From contig OX336388.2 of NCBI GenBank assembly GCA_946902985.2, forward strand, positions 1,700,567,978 through 1,700,631,977: 64,000 nucleotides of DNA, in the 5' to 3' direction. The notes beneath the pieces are model-generated. The model made no database searches and was not told where the DNA came from. It saw only the letters and a list, made by a program, of their open reading frames with translations. Positions 10,576-21,321 of this stretch are shown piece after piece (positions within the stretch are counted from its first letter, which is position 1; each line of letters opens with the position of its first letter). This DNA is from Meconema thalassinum (taxonomy: Eukaryota > Arthropoda > Insecta > Orthoptera > Tettigoniidae). A program made the position numbers and the translations under genes.

Positions 10576-13060
10576 TGAGAAGGCAGTTGAGGACGTGGAC
10601 CATAGAGACCTAAGTCGAGTTGACTCGCACCTTAAGAACTAGATGGAGAATCGATTACTAAAAAATTACTACACTCTTCGAGTAAAGGTTGTAGACAAAA
10701 TTTTAATCACATAAAAGACATAACAAAGGGGACGTGAGTAGCGCATGAAATGGTAAATGAGGGGTGATGGGGCTGTAAATAAAAGTATGCAAATTAGCAA
10801 GAGGTAAACATAAAATAAAACACACACAATGAAAAGACTATCAAAAGGAAGAGTAGAGAAGCCTAACCCTAGTTAGATTGGAGATCGTAGCGAAATAACC
10901 ATTTGTGACTTCAATGTGAAAGCTAATTAAAATAAATAAGAAATATTACGTTCGTCCCACCACAGGCTGATTACAGAAAGTAACCAGAAGAGATATTCTA
11001 AAAAGCATATGAAGTCGTACCAACAAAGAACAAAACCCCTTAAATGAACTAAAATATGTCTCACAAATAAGTACTACAGTAAACAGATAACTATCGGTCA
11101 AAACATCATCCACTTACTACAGTATAACACGACGACCATAAATAAAAGAAAGAAAAACATACACAACCCTTAAGAGAAACAATTTACAACCCCTCAAAAC
11201 AAAACAGCAACTGACTTCATAAACTCTCTGAATAAATCTTCTTCTCGGACGAAAGTATGAGATTCAATCATCTTGCCGAAAGTAAAATGAGCATCAATGA
11301 CAGTCCCCGGGTACTTGCCACAAATACACATATCACAAACCGCACGAATAATCGATACACCTCATTTAATAAACGTAAAGAGTACGCACGTTGTTTCCCG
11401 ACCGAAAGCAACAAACACAAACCCATAAATTACCCTCAACTTTCAGTCAAGCTCCCACTTAAACAAGACGTTATCCCACCCTTAAACACATGTCTAGAAA
11501 CGTGATGATACCATGAAAAGCCTTTCGACACAAACCAATGAATATGTCAGCCCAGTCCTTAAGGAAAATAAGAAAACCTAGGCGGTTATCCTTAAGGTTG
11601 CACAAATGACTGACATCTCAAAAGAAACACAATAACCCTTAATACATAAACAAATAAAATATTGATGAGTGTTCCGACGATCAGACAAGGACAGAAAGTC
11701 ATCTGAAGCACAAACACACACCCTCCACGTCGAGGCCCAAAATACGCGAACTAACTTAAAATTACTAACGCCTCAAAAATCTTGGAACATCCCATACTAT
11801 TACAAGGAGTAGACGTTAGTAAGAAATGCCTCCCAAGCTACAATCACATTTCAGGACGAACAATGAGAAAAATACGGACAGAAAAATAACACCAATCAAA
11901 CAAATCATCAACAACAACAACAACGGCAATAAACCTAAAATAAATAAATAAAAACCCAAACAACAGCGCGTTTCCTCTCCACGCTATGTATACAAAGGGG
12001 AGGACAATAGACAAGCAAGTACCACAAAAAAAAAAAACAATTGAGAGGCGTGCAGATGTTATAGGACGCGGACCTAGAGACCTTATCGAACTCTTTCACA
12101 CATTCTGAACTAGATGGATCACCGACCATCCAATGACTACACTTTTCGAGTGGTGGTTGAACAAAATTTAATAACAAGAGCAAAACACATAACAAAGGGG
12201 ACATGAGTAGCGCATGAAATGATATAATGAGGGGTGATGGGTCTGGAATAAAGTTACACATATTATCAAAAACAAATAAACAATAGTATAAAAATAAACC
12301 GAGTAGTAAAGAGTATAATTCCGAGATGCATAACGCGTTCTAGACTGGAGATCGTTCAAAGCTAAACTCAATTAATACGGGGTAGCAATAAAACAAGTTA
12401 ACAATAGTGCAAATAGAATCTTTCTTCCCACCACAAGCTAACTACAAATCGTAGTTATGAGAGATATTCTAGGAAGTTACGAAGTCACGAAACCCCAGAA
12501 CAGAAAAACCTTACCCTTAAACAAGTATGTCACTTAGGCTACAAGAACACAGCCTAAAAACAAACGCAAGCCTAACGCATACATCAATACAATCAAATTC
12601 AAACCAAACATTACTCCAACGAAAGATTACAGGTACACTTGACATACTATACTTAAAACAAAACGCTTTATCAGAGACTAGTTCAACCGAACAGCAACAC
12701 ACCAAGGAAACGTAAATATCAATGACTTCGTTTAATTCCTGAATAAATCCCCTTTCCGGAAGAAGTACGAGGCTCGGTTATCTTGCGAACGACAAGATGA
12801 GGGCGCACTGTAGTCCCGGGTACACACAATGCACACACATTCTATCATCTCAAAAGGGTAACCCATATGTCTCATTTATTAACGTAATGAGTTCACGTGT
12901 TGTTTCTCGACTGAAGCCACGCAATGAAACAAGAACTAACTGACATGACCCTAGGCGTTCAGTCGAGCCCACTTAAGCAATTAACCTTAACCCACCCTTA
13001 ACATTAGGACACTGCTTATAAATAAATGACCAGAAGGATGTCGAGGCCCTAAATCATTTA
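10576..13060. repeat. two diverged ~1.4-kb direct repeats
   Basis: Copy 1 (from about 10576) and copy 2 (from about 12042) run in parallel through several anchors. CATAACAAAGGGGAC occurs at about 10720 and 12190; GTAGCGCATGAAATG at about 10738 and 12208; GAGGGGTGATGGG at about 10759 and 12230; GAGATATTCTA at about 10991 and 12460; CTGAATAAATC at about 11228 and 12738; GTTGTTTC at about 11390 and 12900. Offsets are about 1.47-1.51 kb. The plus strand is strikingly rich in A and C and poor in T and G. No convincing ORF was seen. It could be two units of a long-period satellite or very old LTRs; the divergence argues against recent LTRs. Confidence 0.6.
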
Positions 13061-13960
13061 CCCATTACACAAATAAATAACACAACACAACAACAATTAA
13101 TTAGCTCACGGCATTCATCCATCGTGGCTTCATCGTCATCAACAAAACAAAATACATATTACATCATCACCTACAGGTAACGCCCGAAGCAGCTTCCCAT
13201 GCTCCTAGTCATTTAATTATCCAGCAAAAATAAACGTAACACACGCGTAGGGGAAAAGGGACAAAAGAAAATACAATGCAAATAACAACAAGAGACCCCA
13301 AAACGATTAACCCCAAAACCAACACGATTCCTCAATACGTACATCTACACAAGGGAAGGACATAAACATAACCAAGATAACGTAATATGAGAAACGCGAT
13401 CTCCAATCTAGAGAGGGACATGTTAACACTGAAAGTTAGTGGACAAGGTATTCCTAACCAACTTCAAGTTACACATATTTATACATGTTGACACTTCAAA
13501 AAATATTTAAGGACTTATATTTTCCAGAGACGGTCCGAAGATATCGTCGACAGCTTTTAAAATACATATCCATTTTCATGTTACAACCAGGACTCCATTA
13601 GAATAAGTATGATGAGTAGACTTGAGAGCGAGAACGTAGTACACATATTTATATATAATTTCTCAACTTCTTTTTAAAACCTTTTTGGATCTTACTGACT
13701 TTAAACCAGCCATCATGATTCTCGATTTTCATCTCTCCAAATCCAACAAATCTCTCTGACGCATATTGTTGTTATCCGTTCCATTAGGCGAGAAGACATT
13801 CGCTATGGGGCGCTTTCTTTTTGACAAGACAAGCCGATATATATACGATCGCTCAGACATTCTACTAGTGGCCGCTAGATGGACATAGCGTCAAAATCAC
13901 GGACTTAAAATAGAAACGGGTCAATTATTATTAAGTGGCAAACCACAAAAATCACTCGTT
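13061..13960. other. no recognisable feature
   Basis: AT-rich, no coding similarity and no repeat recognised. It may include the frayed end of the preceding direct repeat. Confidence 0.4.
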
Positions 13961-14305
13961 CCATAGTGGCTAGCATTCTTGGCTATCATCGCGGATGCTC
14001 TGCCAAGAAATTAATTTTGGTCTGAGGTTGGAACGGGGTAAAACTGAGAAGAGGAAGGTTCGAATTCTATCACAGCTACCCTGGTTAGTGGTTTTCCCAC
14101 TTATACTCCAGGCAAATGCTCGAACAGTACCTAAATCACGGCCACGGCCGCTTTCTACCCAAATCCTACCTCCGTCACAAGTACACACATTAGTACAAAC
14201 ATGACAGTGACACAGGTTATCAGACAAATTCTACACACATTCAAGTACACGGGCCTACATGACCACGATGTCGCAAAGCCCCTAAAGAATTAACAACAAG
14301 AACAA
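13961..14305 (+). repeat. SINE family B, plus strand
   Basis: The head starts at TAGTGGCTAGCATTCTTGGC, as in the other B copies, but part of the tRNA-like region including one B box is lost. The central domain (CCAGGCAAATGCTCGAAC ... CACGGCCGCTTTC) matches family C. The 3' domain (CACAGGTTATCAGACAAATTC ... GATGTCGCAAAGCCCC, each piece cited here in 20 bases or fewer at 14212-14283) matches family A. The tail is an imperfect AAC repeat. Confidence 0.78.
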
Positions 14306-14448
14306 CAATCACTTCTAGGAAGGTTGAGGCGGGAATCGAAAACACCTCTGCTCATTATCAGAACGAGACTGAGGGTTACCCTTTCCTGTCCTGAAATCAG
14401 AGCTGTGAATGGATCCCAGAATCTTTGCGGTGGGACCGCACACATATG

Positions 14449-15090
14449 GTTGGTTGGTTGGTTTGTTGGTTCCACAGTTTAGGGGCCGCGACAACGCGGT
14501 CATGTAGCTCCATGTACTTTGGGTGTGTGTAGAATCTGTCTGATTTAATTTAATCAGTATTCTGCCCGAAGGCAGGTCCGAGCCTCCCAAGAGGCTTCCC
14601 CCAGCCGGTGTTTACGTGCGGTAGGGTGGTCAGGGCCTTCCCGCTCCTCCTTATGTTGCCCAACACGCACGGTGCCTAGAACCGGCATACCATCCAAGTT
14701 CCGACTACGCCCAATTTTGCTTAACTGCGGAGTTCTCATGGGATCCAGTGTTTCTACACGGCTAGGCCGTTGGCTTCTGTCTGATAACCGGTGTTAATAA
14801 TTTGTCATGGCTGTATTAGTGTGTGTTATCTGTAATTCAGGTGAGGACTGCAGACATTCAATTTAGTTCCTACTTTTGCTACCAAATGCTACCGACAACG
14901 ACAACTAGTTGTGAACTTTGTTATTAGATGCCACCGCAGTCGGCTCCTGGCGACGAACGTTGGAACTTAAGAGCGTTAGTCAAATACACAAGGGGTTTTT
15001 AAAACTCTTAAAACAATCCGACGACTTCAGCCGCAAACTTGGGCATAGAAGCTCAGCATGCTAGCAACTACGCCACCGAAACTACCCACA
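14449..15090 (-). repeat. SINE family A, minus strand, interrupted by a 5S-derived SINE
   Basis: Starting at the GGTTGGTTGGTTTG tail (14449), the copy reads through GGGGCCGCGACAACGCGG and GGGTGTGTGTAGAATCTG. It is interrupted at 14545-14775, resumes at GTCTGATAACCGGTG, and ends in the head region near 15090 (CAGCATGCTAGCAACTACGCC). The head lies on the right, so the element is on the minus strand. Part of the body between 14985 and 15040 is shortened compared with the full 490-bp copies. Confidence 0.85.
14545..14775 (-). repeat. 5S rRNA-derived SINE (SINE3 type) with 10-bp target duplication
   Basis: On the minus strand this 231-bp insertion begins AGCCAACGGCCTAGCCGTG and over about 115 bases resembles 5S rRNA. 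The 5S internal promoter is visible: an A-box region GCAGTTAAGCAAAATTGGGC, then GTAGTCGGAACTTGGATGG leading into a diverged C box. The 3' part is unrelated and ends in a stem-loop, CTGCC-TTCG-GGCAG (minus strand, about 14562-14575), and an AATTAAATTAA tail. TCTGTCTGAT stands on both sides (14535-14544 and 14776-14785), so it inserted cleanly into the surrounding A-type SINE. SINEs built on 5S rRNA are known as the SINE3 class. The 5S origin is read directly from the sequence; mobility is inferred from the duplication. Confidence 0.87.
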
Positions 15091-15471
15091 CACGGATGTA
15101 GAAAGCATATTGGTCAATAAAGGCTACAATAAGAACAAAGGGATATTTGCGAGTTTAACTCCTGATGTTCCCCGCCAGCTTCGTTTAACAGGGTGTAAAA
15201 ATAACTATAGTAAACATTTACAAGGGAATGGTTATGACGTCAATTCAGTATTTCATCACTCACGTCCTTTGTTATTAATACAAGCCGCTGGGTACGACAT
15301 TGTGGTATATATAGTAAACTGGCACTCTTCTTGTCGGTTTCCCTCTGGTTGTTTGGTTCAGGGGCTTGGATATCGTCCCCATTCAGCAGGAATGGGTAGA
15401 ATTTGACTGATAACCTGTGCTATTTTGGTGTCTGTAGGACTGAGTGTACTTGAGGCTGAAAATATTTCATG
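15091..15471. other. no recognisable feature
   Basis: A 98-codon plus-strand ORF (15110-15403) lacks similarity to any family I know and is probably chance. No repeat was recognised. Confidence 0.4.
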
Positions 15472-16118
15472 AGATTAATAAATACACTTGGATGACCAGT
15501 TTTGATCGTCAAGCGATCATCATCAGATCCATTACACTTGGGCTATAAAATCTATGTCTGAAAGTATGGGTGAAAATATTTACAATAGGTATGCACTTAT
15601 TTAGTTGCAGAATGAGTTAAGATAATGCAACTCGTTAGTATTTGTTTGTTATAGTCGATGTGATGTTCTGTTGAGATACTGGAAGTGGTGATTGACCTCC
15701 GGAATTCTCTTGTTTGGAGTAAATATGTGGTTGTTGTAAATGGTCAATCCAGATTGTATTGTACAGTCGAAAGAGTCGGGTATACTCGAGTGCAGACAGT
15801 GACCAAGTTAACTACTCTCACCAGGACCGCGCAAGACTCAACCAGATAAGTAGCCTGTACAATACAATCTGAATTGACCATTTACAACAACCACATAATC
15901 ACTCCAAACAAGCAATCACCACTTCCAGTATCTTAACAAAACATCACATTGACAACAACTAACAGATATTGACGAGTTGCATTATCCTATCTTAACTAAT
16001 ACTGTAACTAAATAAGTGTATATATATTGTAAATAATTTCACCCATACTTTCAGACATAGATTTTATAGCCTAAGTGTAATGGATCGAAACTGGTCATCC
16101 AAGTGTATTTGTTAATCT
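15472..16118. mobile_element. foldback (long inverted repeat) element
   Basis: The ends are inverted: left AGATTAATAAATACACTTGG, right CCAAGTGTATTTGTTAATCT. Inverted similarity continues inward for most of each half: GTCTGAAAGTATGGGTGAAA at 15558 against TTTCACCCATACTTTCAGAC near 16038, and GTAAATGGTCAATCCAGATT against its complement near 15870. Arms of roughly 290 bp surround a centre at about 15775-15855. No ORF is present. This is a MITE or foldback-type DNA element of unassigned superfamily. A C-type SINE sits on its right terminus. Confidence 0.8.
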
Positions 16119-16119
16119 A

Positions 16120-16439
16120 CCGACAGTAGTAGCTACGCTGGCTAAAGCGCGGTGTTAGGTCATGGGGCCAAGCTCTCTGCTGACTTGGTAGACGCGTGGG
16201 TTCGAGCCCCACCGTCGGCTGTCCTTGAAATGGTTTTCCGTGGTTTCCCATTTTCAACACCAGGCAAATGCTGGGACAGTACCTTCTGACAGGCCACGGC
16301 CGCTTCCTTCCATATCCTTGCCCACTTTCATCCATTCATCTCATCTCTCATCCCGACGCGCAGGTCGCCCACGGGCGTCGACTAGAAAGACCTGCACTCG
16401 GCATCTCACGAGGCTACACGAAAAAAAAAAAAAAAAAAA
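16120..16439 (+). repeat. SINE family C, full length, 11-bp target duplication
   Basis: A complete copy with a tRNA-like head (A-box region GTAGCTACGCTGGCTAAAGCG is 21 long, so cited by position 16127-16147), B box GGGTTCGAGCCCCACCGTCG at about 16198-16217, core CAGGCAAATGCTGGGACAG, and an 18-base poly(A) tail. TTGTTAATCTA flanks it at 16109-16119 and 16440-16450. The poly(A) tail implies retrotransposition by an L1-like or other poly(A)-tolerant machinery, unlike the (ATCT)n LINEs found in this window. Confidence 0.92.
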
Positions 16440-16450
16440 TTGTTAATCTA

Positions 16451-17669
16451 ATGTAATTTTTTCAGGATTGGGGAATAACCCATCTCATTTGGGTACAATC
16501 GTGTTGACCGACTGCAAAGCATCAAACTGTTTTTTATTTTGAAGGTCTGAAAATGAAATCAGATATCGACCTAATTAATTTACAACTAATTAGCTATTCG
16601 ACACATTCAGTGTTCAATAACTGTTTTTCATTCTGAGGCCTTCAATTTTAATCATTATATTCTTAGTTTTGTTTCTCAAAGGAAAGCAGGTTCTGGAAAA
16701 CAAAATCTGCCTCATTCCCTTATCAGAACAGTTTCTCTTGACTGTTGGACTCCCATGTGACTCTCCTGTTATAATATCTCTCCTGTTATAATAGGCTCCA
16801 CCTGACCTTTCAGTTGTGGCTTTGGCACTGATATGACGTCACACTGTTAACTTTATCGATGGCACAATTTTATCTCGTGTCCTGTCGTGTTCCTCCCTCC
16901 TCCTCTTCCAGCGGCGTGTGGTGACTTTCCTTTTCAAAGGAAGACTAGATATGAGCACACCATTTTCATGAGATCAAAGGGAAAATCGTCTGCATATACA
17001 TCATAACTATGCATCTTTCGAATGACACCATGTGTGACTAAGAATTTACACGGCGCATCTTGGTTTTGTAGAAAATAAGAATTAAATAACTATATTTCGC
17101 ACTCCCTTCTCCGTCTAGAAAAAACCCACAAAGCCATAATACAGTATTTTTTTGATTCGTACGCAGAAAACGATTTTAGAGAAGTATAATACTTCGTTTT
17201 TTCAATGACGTGTGCATTCTTTAATTTCCTTTTCATCAAGTTAGACAGTATTTCGTTGTTTTTCTGCCAAACGACGCCAAACGATGCAGCGAATACACGG
17301 TTGAAATCACAGTATGGTGACAGTTGATCCACCCTGCTGCACACTGTACTAGTCCATCTAAAATAATCTACCACTCTCCACCAAGTTTGCTTTCAGGGAC
17401 CTAAATACTCAAATGAGTCCCCTTCTATAGTTCATACTTTGAAACACCGGTACTGTTAACACTTACGCTTCACAATATCTTTTATCAAACTTCACAAACT
17501 ACGTACCACCGAGAAGAAGCAAAAGAAAATTAATGTTATTTATGATCATACAATCATGAGCCACGGGACCTCCATTTATTCGTGAAATCCGATCCACATA
17601 ACGTGATATCTTACTTCAAAATTCTCACATGCAGTGACCGAGAATCGGTCCCGGTCAACATTATGAAAA
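16451..17669. other. no recognisable gene; motif shared with other repeats
   Basis: No coding similarity was seen. GTGTTGACCGACTG near 16501 resembles a motif also found at 44676, 59143 and 61091 and may mark a small dispersed repeat. A 94-codon minus-strand ORF at 17090-17374 has no recognised family and is probably chance. Confidence 0.4.
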
Positions 17670-18261
17670 CAAGTAGTTCCGTGAAGAACTAAAGCCTATT
17701 TTCATATATCCTACTTATGTTAATTGCCACTATCAACAAACAAAATTTCAGTTTGTTGTAATAGATTCGTAGATATTGAGAACCGACTAAATATTGCGGA
17801 TGGTCACCATATTGGATTTTTATATATGTAGGTCTCAGAGTTATGTACTCTTACATGAAGATTATTGTGTACGTGTAGTATTCAAACTTCAATCGCATGA
17901 TTAGGACACAAGAAGTAAAAACGAGATTTTAAAATTTCGCACAGCTGCCATCTTGTGGTTATGGAAACAATTGAAATAAATTAGATGCCAATGGATTATC
18001 ATTTGTATAAGGATTTACTGTACCAAGTTTCACTGCACTCAGATGGTTAAATTGCGAGAAACGTCCATGTGGATATTTATACTTCGCGTCGCCGCCATGT
18101 TGGATTTGTGGTCACCAGGTTAATGAAAGTCCTATAGGCGAACTTACGTTCATAGCCCCGATGAACACAAAAAAAAAAAAAGTTTGAATGCTGTAATCGA
18201 TTCGTAGATATTGAGAACCGTGTAAATATTTCGGATGATCGTCATGTTGGATTGTTATATG

Positions 18262-18751
18262 TTGGTTGGTTGGTTCCTCAGTTTAGGGGCTGCGACAACG
18301 CGGTCATGTAGCCCCGTGTACTTTGGGTGTGTGTAGAATCGGTCTGATAACTGGTGTTAATTGTGATGGCTGTATTAGTGTGTGTATCTGTTTTTTAATT
18401 CAAGTAAGGACTGCAACTTTGAATTTATCAACTAGTTCCTACTATTGCCGCCAAATGCCACCGTCAACGACTACTAGGCCTAGTTCAGAACTTAGATACT
18501 AGACGCCACCGCAGTCGGCTCTTGGCAACGAACGCAGGAACCTAAGAGCGTTGTTTCCATTCTTAACCTATCCGATTTAGCTTCACACAGGTGTAATTAG
18601 TGGAAGGTTCTTTAACATGCCGTAAATCTATGACATGGGACCGCTGGCTTTACTTCCCCTCAGAAGGAAGGCACTGAGGGATTTTTAACGCTCTTAAAAA
18701 ATCCGACGGCTTCGGCCGGGTTTGAACCCGCTATCTTGGGCATAGAAAATA
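18262..18751 (-). repeat. SINE family A, full-length 490 bp, inside family D copy 1
   Basis: The copy runs from the GTTGGTTGG tail at the left to the head near 18750, where the B box GGGTTTGAACCC (about 18717-18728) is kept and the start of the head is lost. GTTATATG flanks it (18254-18261 and 18752-18759). Family D copy 2 has the uninterrupted site near 47595, which confirms the insertion. Confidence 0.9.
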
Positions 18752-18784
18752 GTTATATGTATAGGCCATAGAGTCATGTACCAT

Positions 18785-18965
18785 TAAAGGAAAATGAATG
18801 AGTTAGTAAATGAATGAATGAATGAATGAGTGAGTTAATAAATGAATGAGTGAGTGAATTAATGAGTTAGTAAATGAATTAATGAATGAGTGCGTTAGTA
18901 AATGAATGAGTGAGTGAATGAATGTGTGAGTTAGTAAATGAATGAATTAGTGAAGGAATGTGTTA
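18785..18965. repeat. (AATG)n-type tetranucleotide microsatellite
   Basis: About 180 bases of AATG, AGTG and TTAG variants with a higher-order pattern (AATGAATGAGTGAGTTAGTA-like). It lies within family D copy 1. Copy 2 has no expansion at the equivalent place, so the tract grew after the copies separated. Confidence 0.8.
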
Positions 18966-19853
18966 GTAAATTAATTATTGCGTAGGTTCTTTATTCAAAC
19001 TTTCATGTCGATTGCATGATTACGACACAAGAAATAAAAACTTAATTTTAAAATTCGCACAGCCGCCAACTTGAGTTTATCTAAACAATTGAATTAATTA
19101 GATGCCAATGCATTACAATGTGTATAAACATTTGCTGTACCAAGTTTCATTGCGTTTGGATCATTAAATCGCGAGAAAAGTCTATTTAAAACTTTCAACT
19201 TCGCTTGGCCGCCATGTTCGTTTTGTAGTTAACCAGTTTTTGAAAGTCTCATAGATGAACTTCCAGTAGTGCCGTTTATCTCCGTGCAAAATTTCAGGGT
19301 GATACCGGTAATAGTTTCAGAGTTATAGAATGCTGGTGAAATATTTCGCACAGCCGCCATCTTGAAGTTATGTAAACAATTGAACGATGTTAGATGTCGG
19401 TGCATTACAATATGTATAAACATATACTGTACCAAGTTTCATTGCGTTTGGTTGGTTAAATCGCGAGAAACGTCTATCTAAAAGTCGCAACTTCGCTTGG
19501 CCGCCATGTTGGTTTTGTAGTTACCAGGTATTCATAAGTCACATAGGTGAACTTCTAGTAGTTCCCTTTATCACCGTACAAAATTACAGGGTGATATCGG
19601 TAATAGTTTCAGAGATATTGAATGCTGGTGAAATATTTTGCACAGCCGCCATGTTGGATTGGTGAGACGTAACAAAATTTGAAGGGCACGGTCGGGGTCG
19701 TCTGGAGTAGTGCTATGAACTTACCGAGTTTAATTGAAATCGCTCCAGCCGTTTAGATTTTATTAGGGGGGGGGGGGCACACACGAATCACACACAGACA
19801 CAGGGACAAAAGGTGATCTCATAAGCCTATTTTGTCATAAATGAAAATAGGCT

Positions 19854-20370
19854 AATAATGTACCAGCACATGTTTTGTGTGAGTTAACTAACTTTGAACC
19901 TTTATCAAGATATACCATTTAAAATGAAATTTGAAAAAACGATACGTGGTACGCGCTATGAATGCAATACACATTGATCCACGACATGTCGCTGAGCTTG
20001 AGGGAGTGTGTCCAAGTCAGTCGTCACCCCAGGGAGCTGCCTGCTTGCTCTCTCTGAAGACCCAAGCCGTCATGTCGTCACGGACTGTATGAGCCACTCA
20101 CACCGATAGCTTGGTGTATGGAACAATCTCGTCTGATATCATGCACTGGAATGTTGGTGTGAGAGTTCACTTTGAGAAAGGCATTATGCCATTCCCCCCC
20201 CCCCCCCCCCGGAGATCGAAAGGAAACATCAATCAATGACGACCAACTTGCACGTCTTGCAAGCAACTGCGCAACTCGAAATTCATATTGAATTCACAGA
20301 TGGCTGTATAGCCTACTTTGAGGTTTGTGCTTAAGGTATCCATTGACCCTCCATTACTGTATACTTTCAT
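19854..20370. other. no gene; C17-type homopolymer
   Basis: Contains an uninterrupted run of about 18 cytosines at 20193-20210 and otherwise nothing recognisable. Confidence 0.5.
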
Positions 20371-20845
20371 ATGATTTTTTTTTTCGGCGTCCAGTCTGCA
20401 AGTCCCTGTTTGCGAACAAGTCGGCTCCATTATCTCTTATTAGCAGTTAACATTGCGGCCTCTTCTTCTACACCTATCACATCGATATCGTTGAACACTG
20501 AATCTAACCATCGTTTTCTAGATCTACCTCTGCTTCTCTTGCCCTTTACAGTCGAGCTCATTAACTACTTCGGTTATCATTCCTCCCCCATCCTCATCAC
20601 ATGACCTCACCATCGGAGTCGACTTATACAAACAGCTTCATCTAGCATGTGCATTTCTAAGTTAGACTTTATCTCTTCCTTACGAGTACCTTCCTGACAT
20701 TTCTCCCATTTATTTGTCCCAGCAATCATTCGTGCTACCCTCATATCAGTTACCTCTAGCTTATGTATCAGACATCCTCAACCTACCAAGCTCTCGCTCC
20801 CATACACCAAGGCCGGTCTAAATATTGAGTACAATAGTACAGAAA
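20371..20845 (-). pseudogene. 5'-truncated LINE 3' end (RTE-like RT tail), minus strand
   Basis: Read on the minus strand, the region resembles the C-terminal tail downstream of the reverse transcriptase of insect LINEs: a GRSRKRWLDSV-like motif (near 20500-20530) followed by a tryptophan-containing segment ending ADWTPKK. Several stops and frameshifts break it. The left end is a T run at 20375-20383, the complement of an A tail. The upstream RT domain is absent, as expected for 5' truncation. Family assignment to the RTE-like group is tentative. Confidence 0.55.
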
Positions 20846-20940
20846 TCACAGTGACACAGATAATCAGACAAATTCTACACACACTCAACTTCACGAGGCT
20901 ATGTGACCATGATGTCGCAAAAGCTCCTATACAAATCAAC
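20846..20940 (+). repeat. SINE family B 3' fragment
   Basis: CACAGATAATCAGACAAATT through ATGATGTCGCAAAAGCTCCT matches the shared A/B 3' domain. GACCATGATGTC (rather than GACCGCGTTGTC) identifies the B type. The head and core are missing. Confidence 0.65.
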
Positions 20941-21115
20941 ACAACATGATTACTGAGCGATGTACGGAGAGTTTTGTTGCTACACGCATGTTTTTCGTAC
21001 AGAATTTCAAAATATCCTCCAATACGAAAGTTTTTTTTCTTAGGTTTCAAGAAATGTATTATTTTATACAGGTATTCTCGTTATTTAGCTACTTTATATC
21101 AATTTTAATGATTGG

Positions 21116-21290
21116 TGTTACGAACAGAAACGTCACTTCGTACTTACTTGGGAAAATGAAAGATATTTATTTACAAGAAAATACACACACATTACAAATA
21201 ACACTCAAAAGACTCCATTTTGGATGCACTGTTCCTTGTCCTTCTTTTCTTACAAAAAACAAAAATAACTGTTACCAACTGTCTGTCACA
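21116..21290 (-). repeat. BEL/Pao 3' LTR (175 bp)
   Basis: Paired with the 5' LTR. It carries a 16-base segment around 21218-21234 (TTTGGATGCACTGTTC) that is absent from the 5' LTR, a shorter A run, and a few substitutions. Flanked on its outer side by ATTGG. Confidence 0.92.
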
Positions 21291-21321
21291 TCATCCCACC
21301 GTTGAGGAAAGACATCCTCAA

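Larger units (their letters stand above)
17670..19853. mobile_element. family D element, copy 1 (non-coding, hairpin-ended)
   Basis: The left end is a small perfect hairpin TAGTTC-CGTGAA-GAACTA (17673-17690) followed by AGCCTATTTTCATATATCC. The right end is AGCCTATTTT-gtcataaatg-AAAATAGGCT (19824-19853), a 10-bp stem. Left and right therefore share AGCCTATTTTCAT in inverted orientation. The interior has no ORF and is built from several diverged units of roughly 300-450 bp. Each carries phrases such as GCCGCCATNTTG, TGTACCAAGTTTCA, AAATCGCGAGAAA and CAAAATTTCAGGGTGATA. Copy 2 (47009-57245) has the same ends and order. No target duplication is visible for either copy. The class is undecided: hairpin ends without target duplication recall Helitron-like elements, but the canonical TC start is absent. 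Confidence 0.72.

Noticed and set aside
14554..14775. A functional 5S rRNA gene on the minus strand
   Set aside because: Only about 115 bases are 5S-like, with a diverged C box, fused to an unrelated 3' half and bracketed by a target duplication, so it is a SINE.
18785..18965. CRISPR-like or satellite array
   Set aside because: It is a plain AATG-type tetranucleotide tract without spacers, and CRISPR arrays are not expected in an animal genome.
19229..19435. 68- and 89-codon minus-strand ORFs (also 47737-48006) that resemble each other
   Set aside because: They resemble each other because both lie in family D internal units; that repeat is non-coding with no consistent frame between units.
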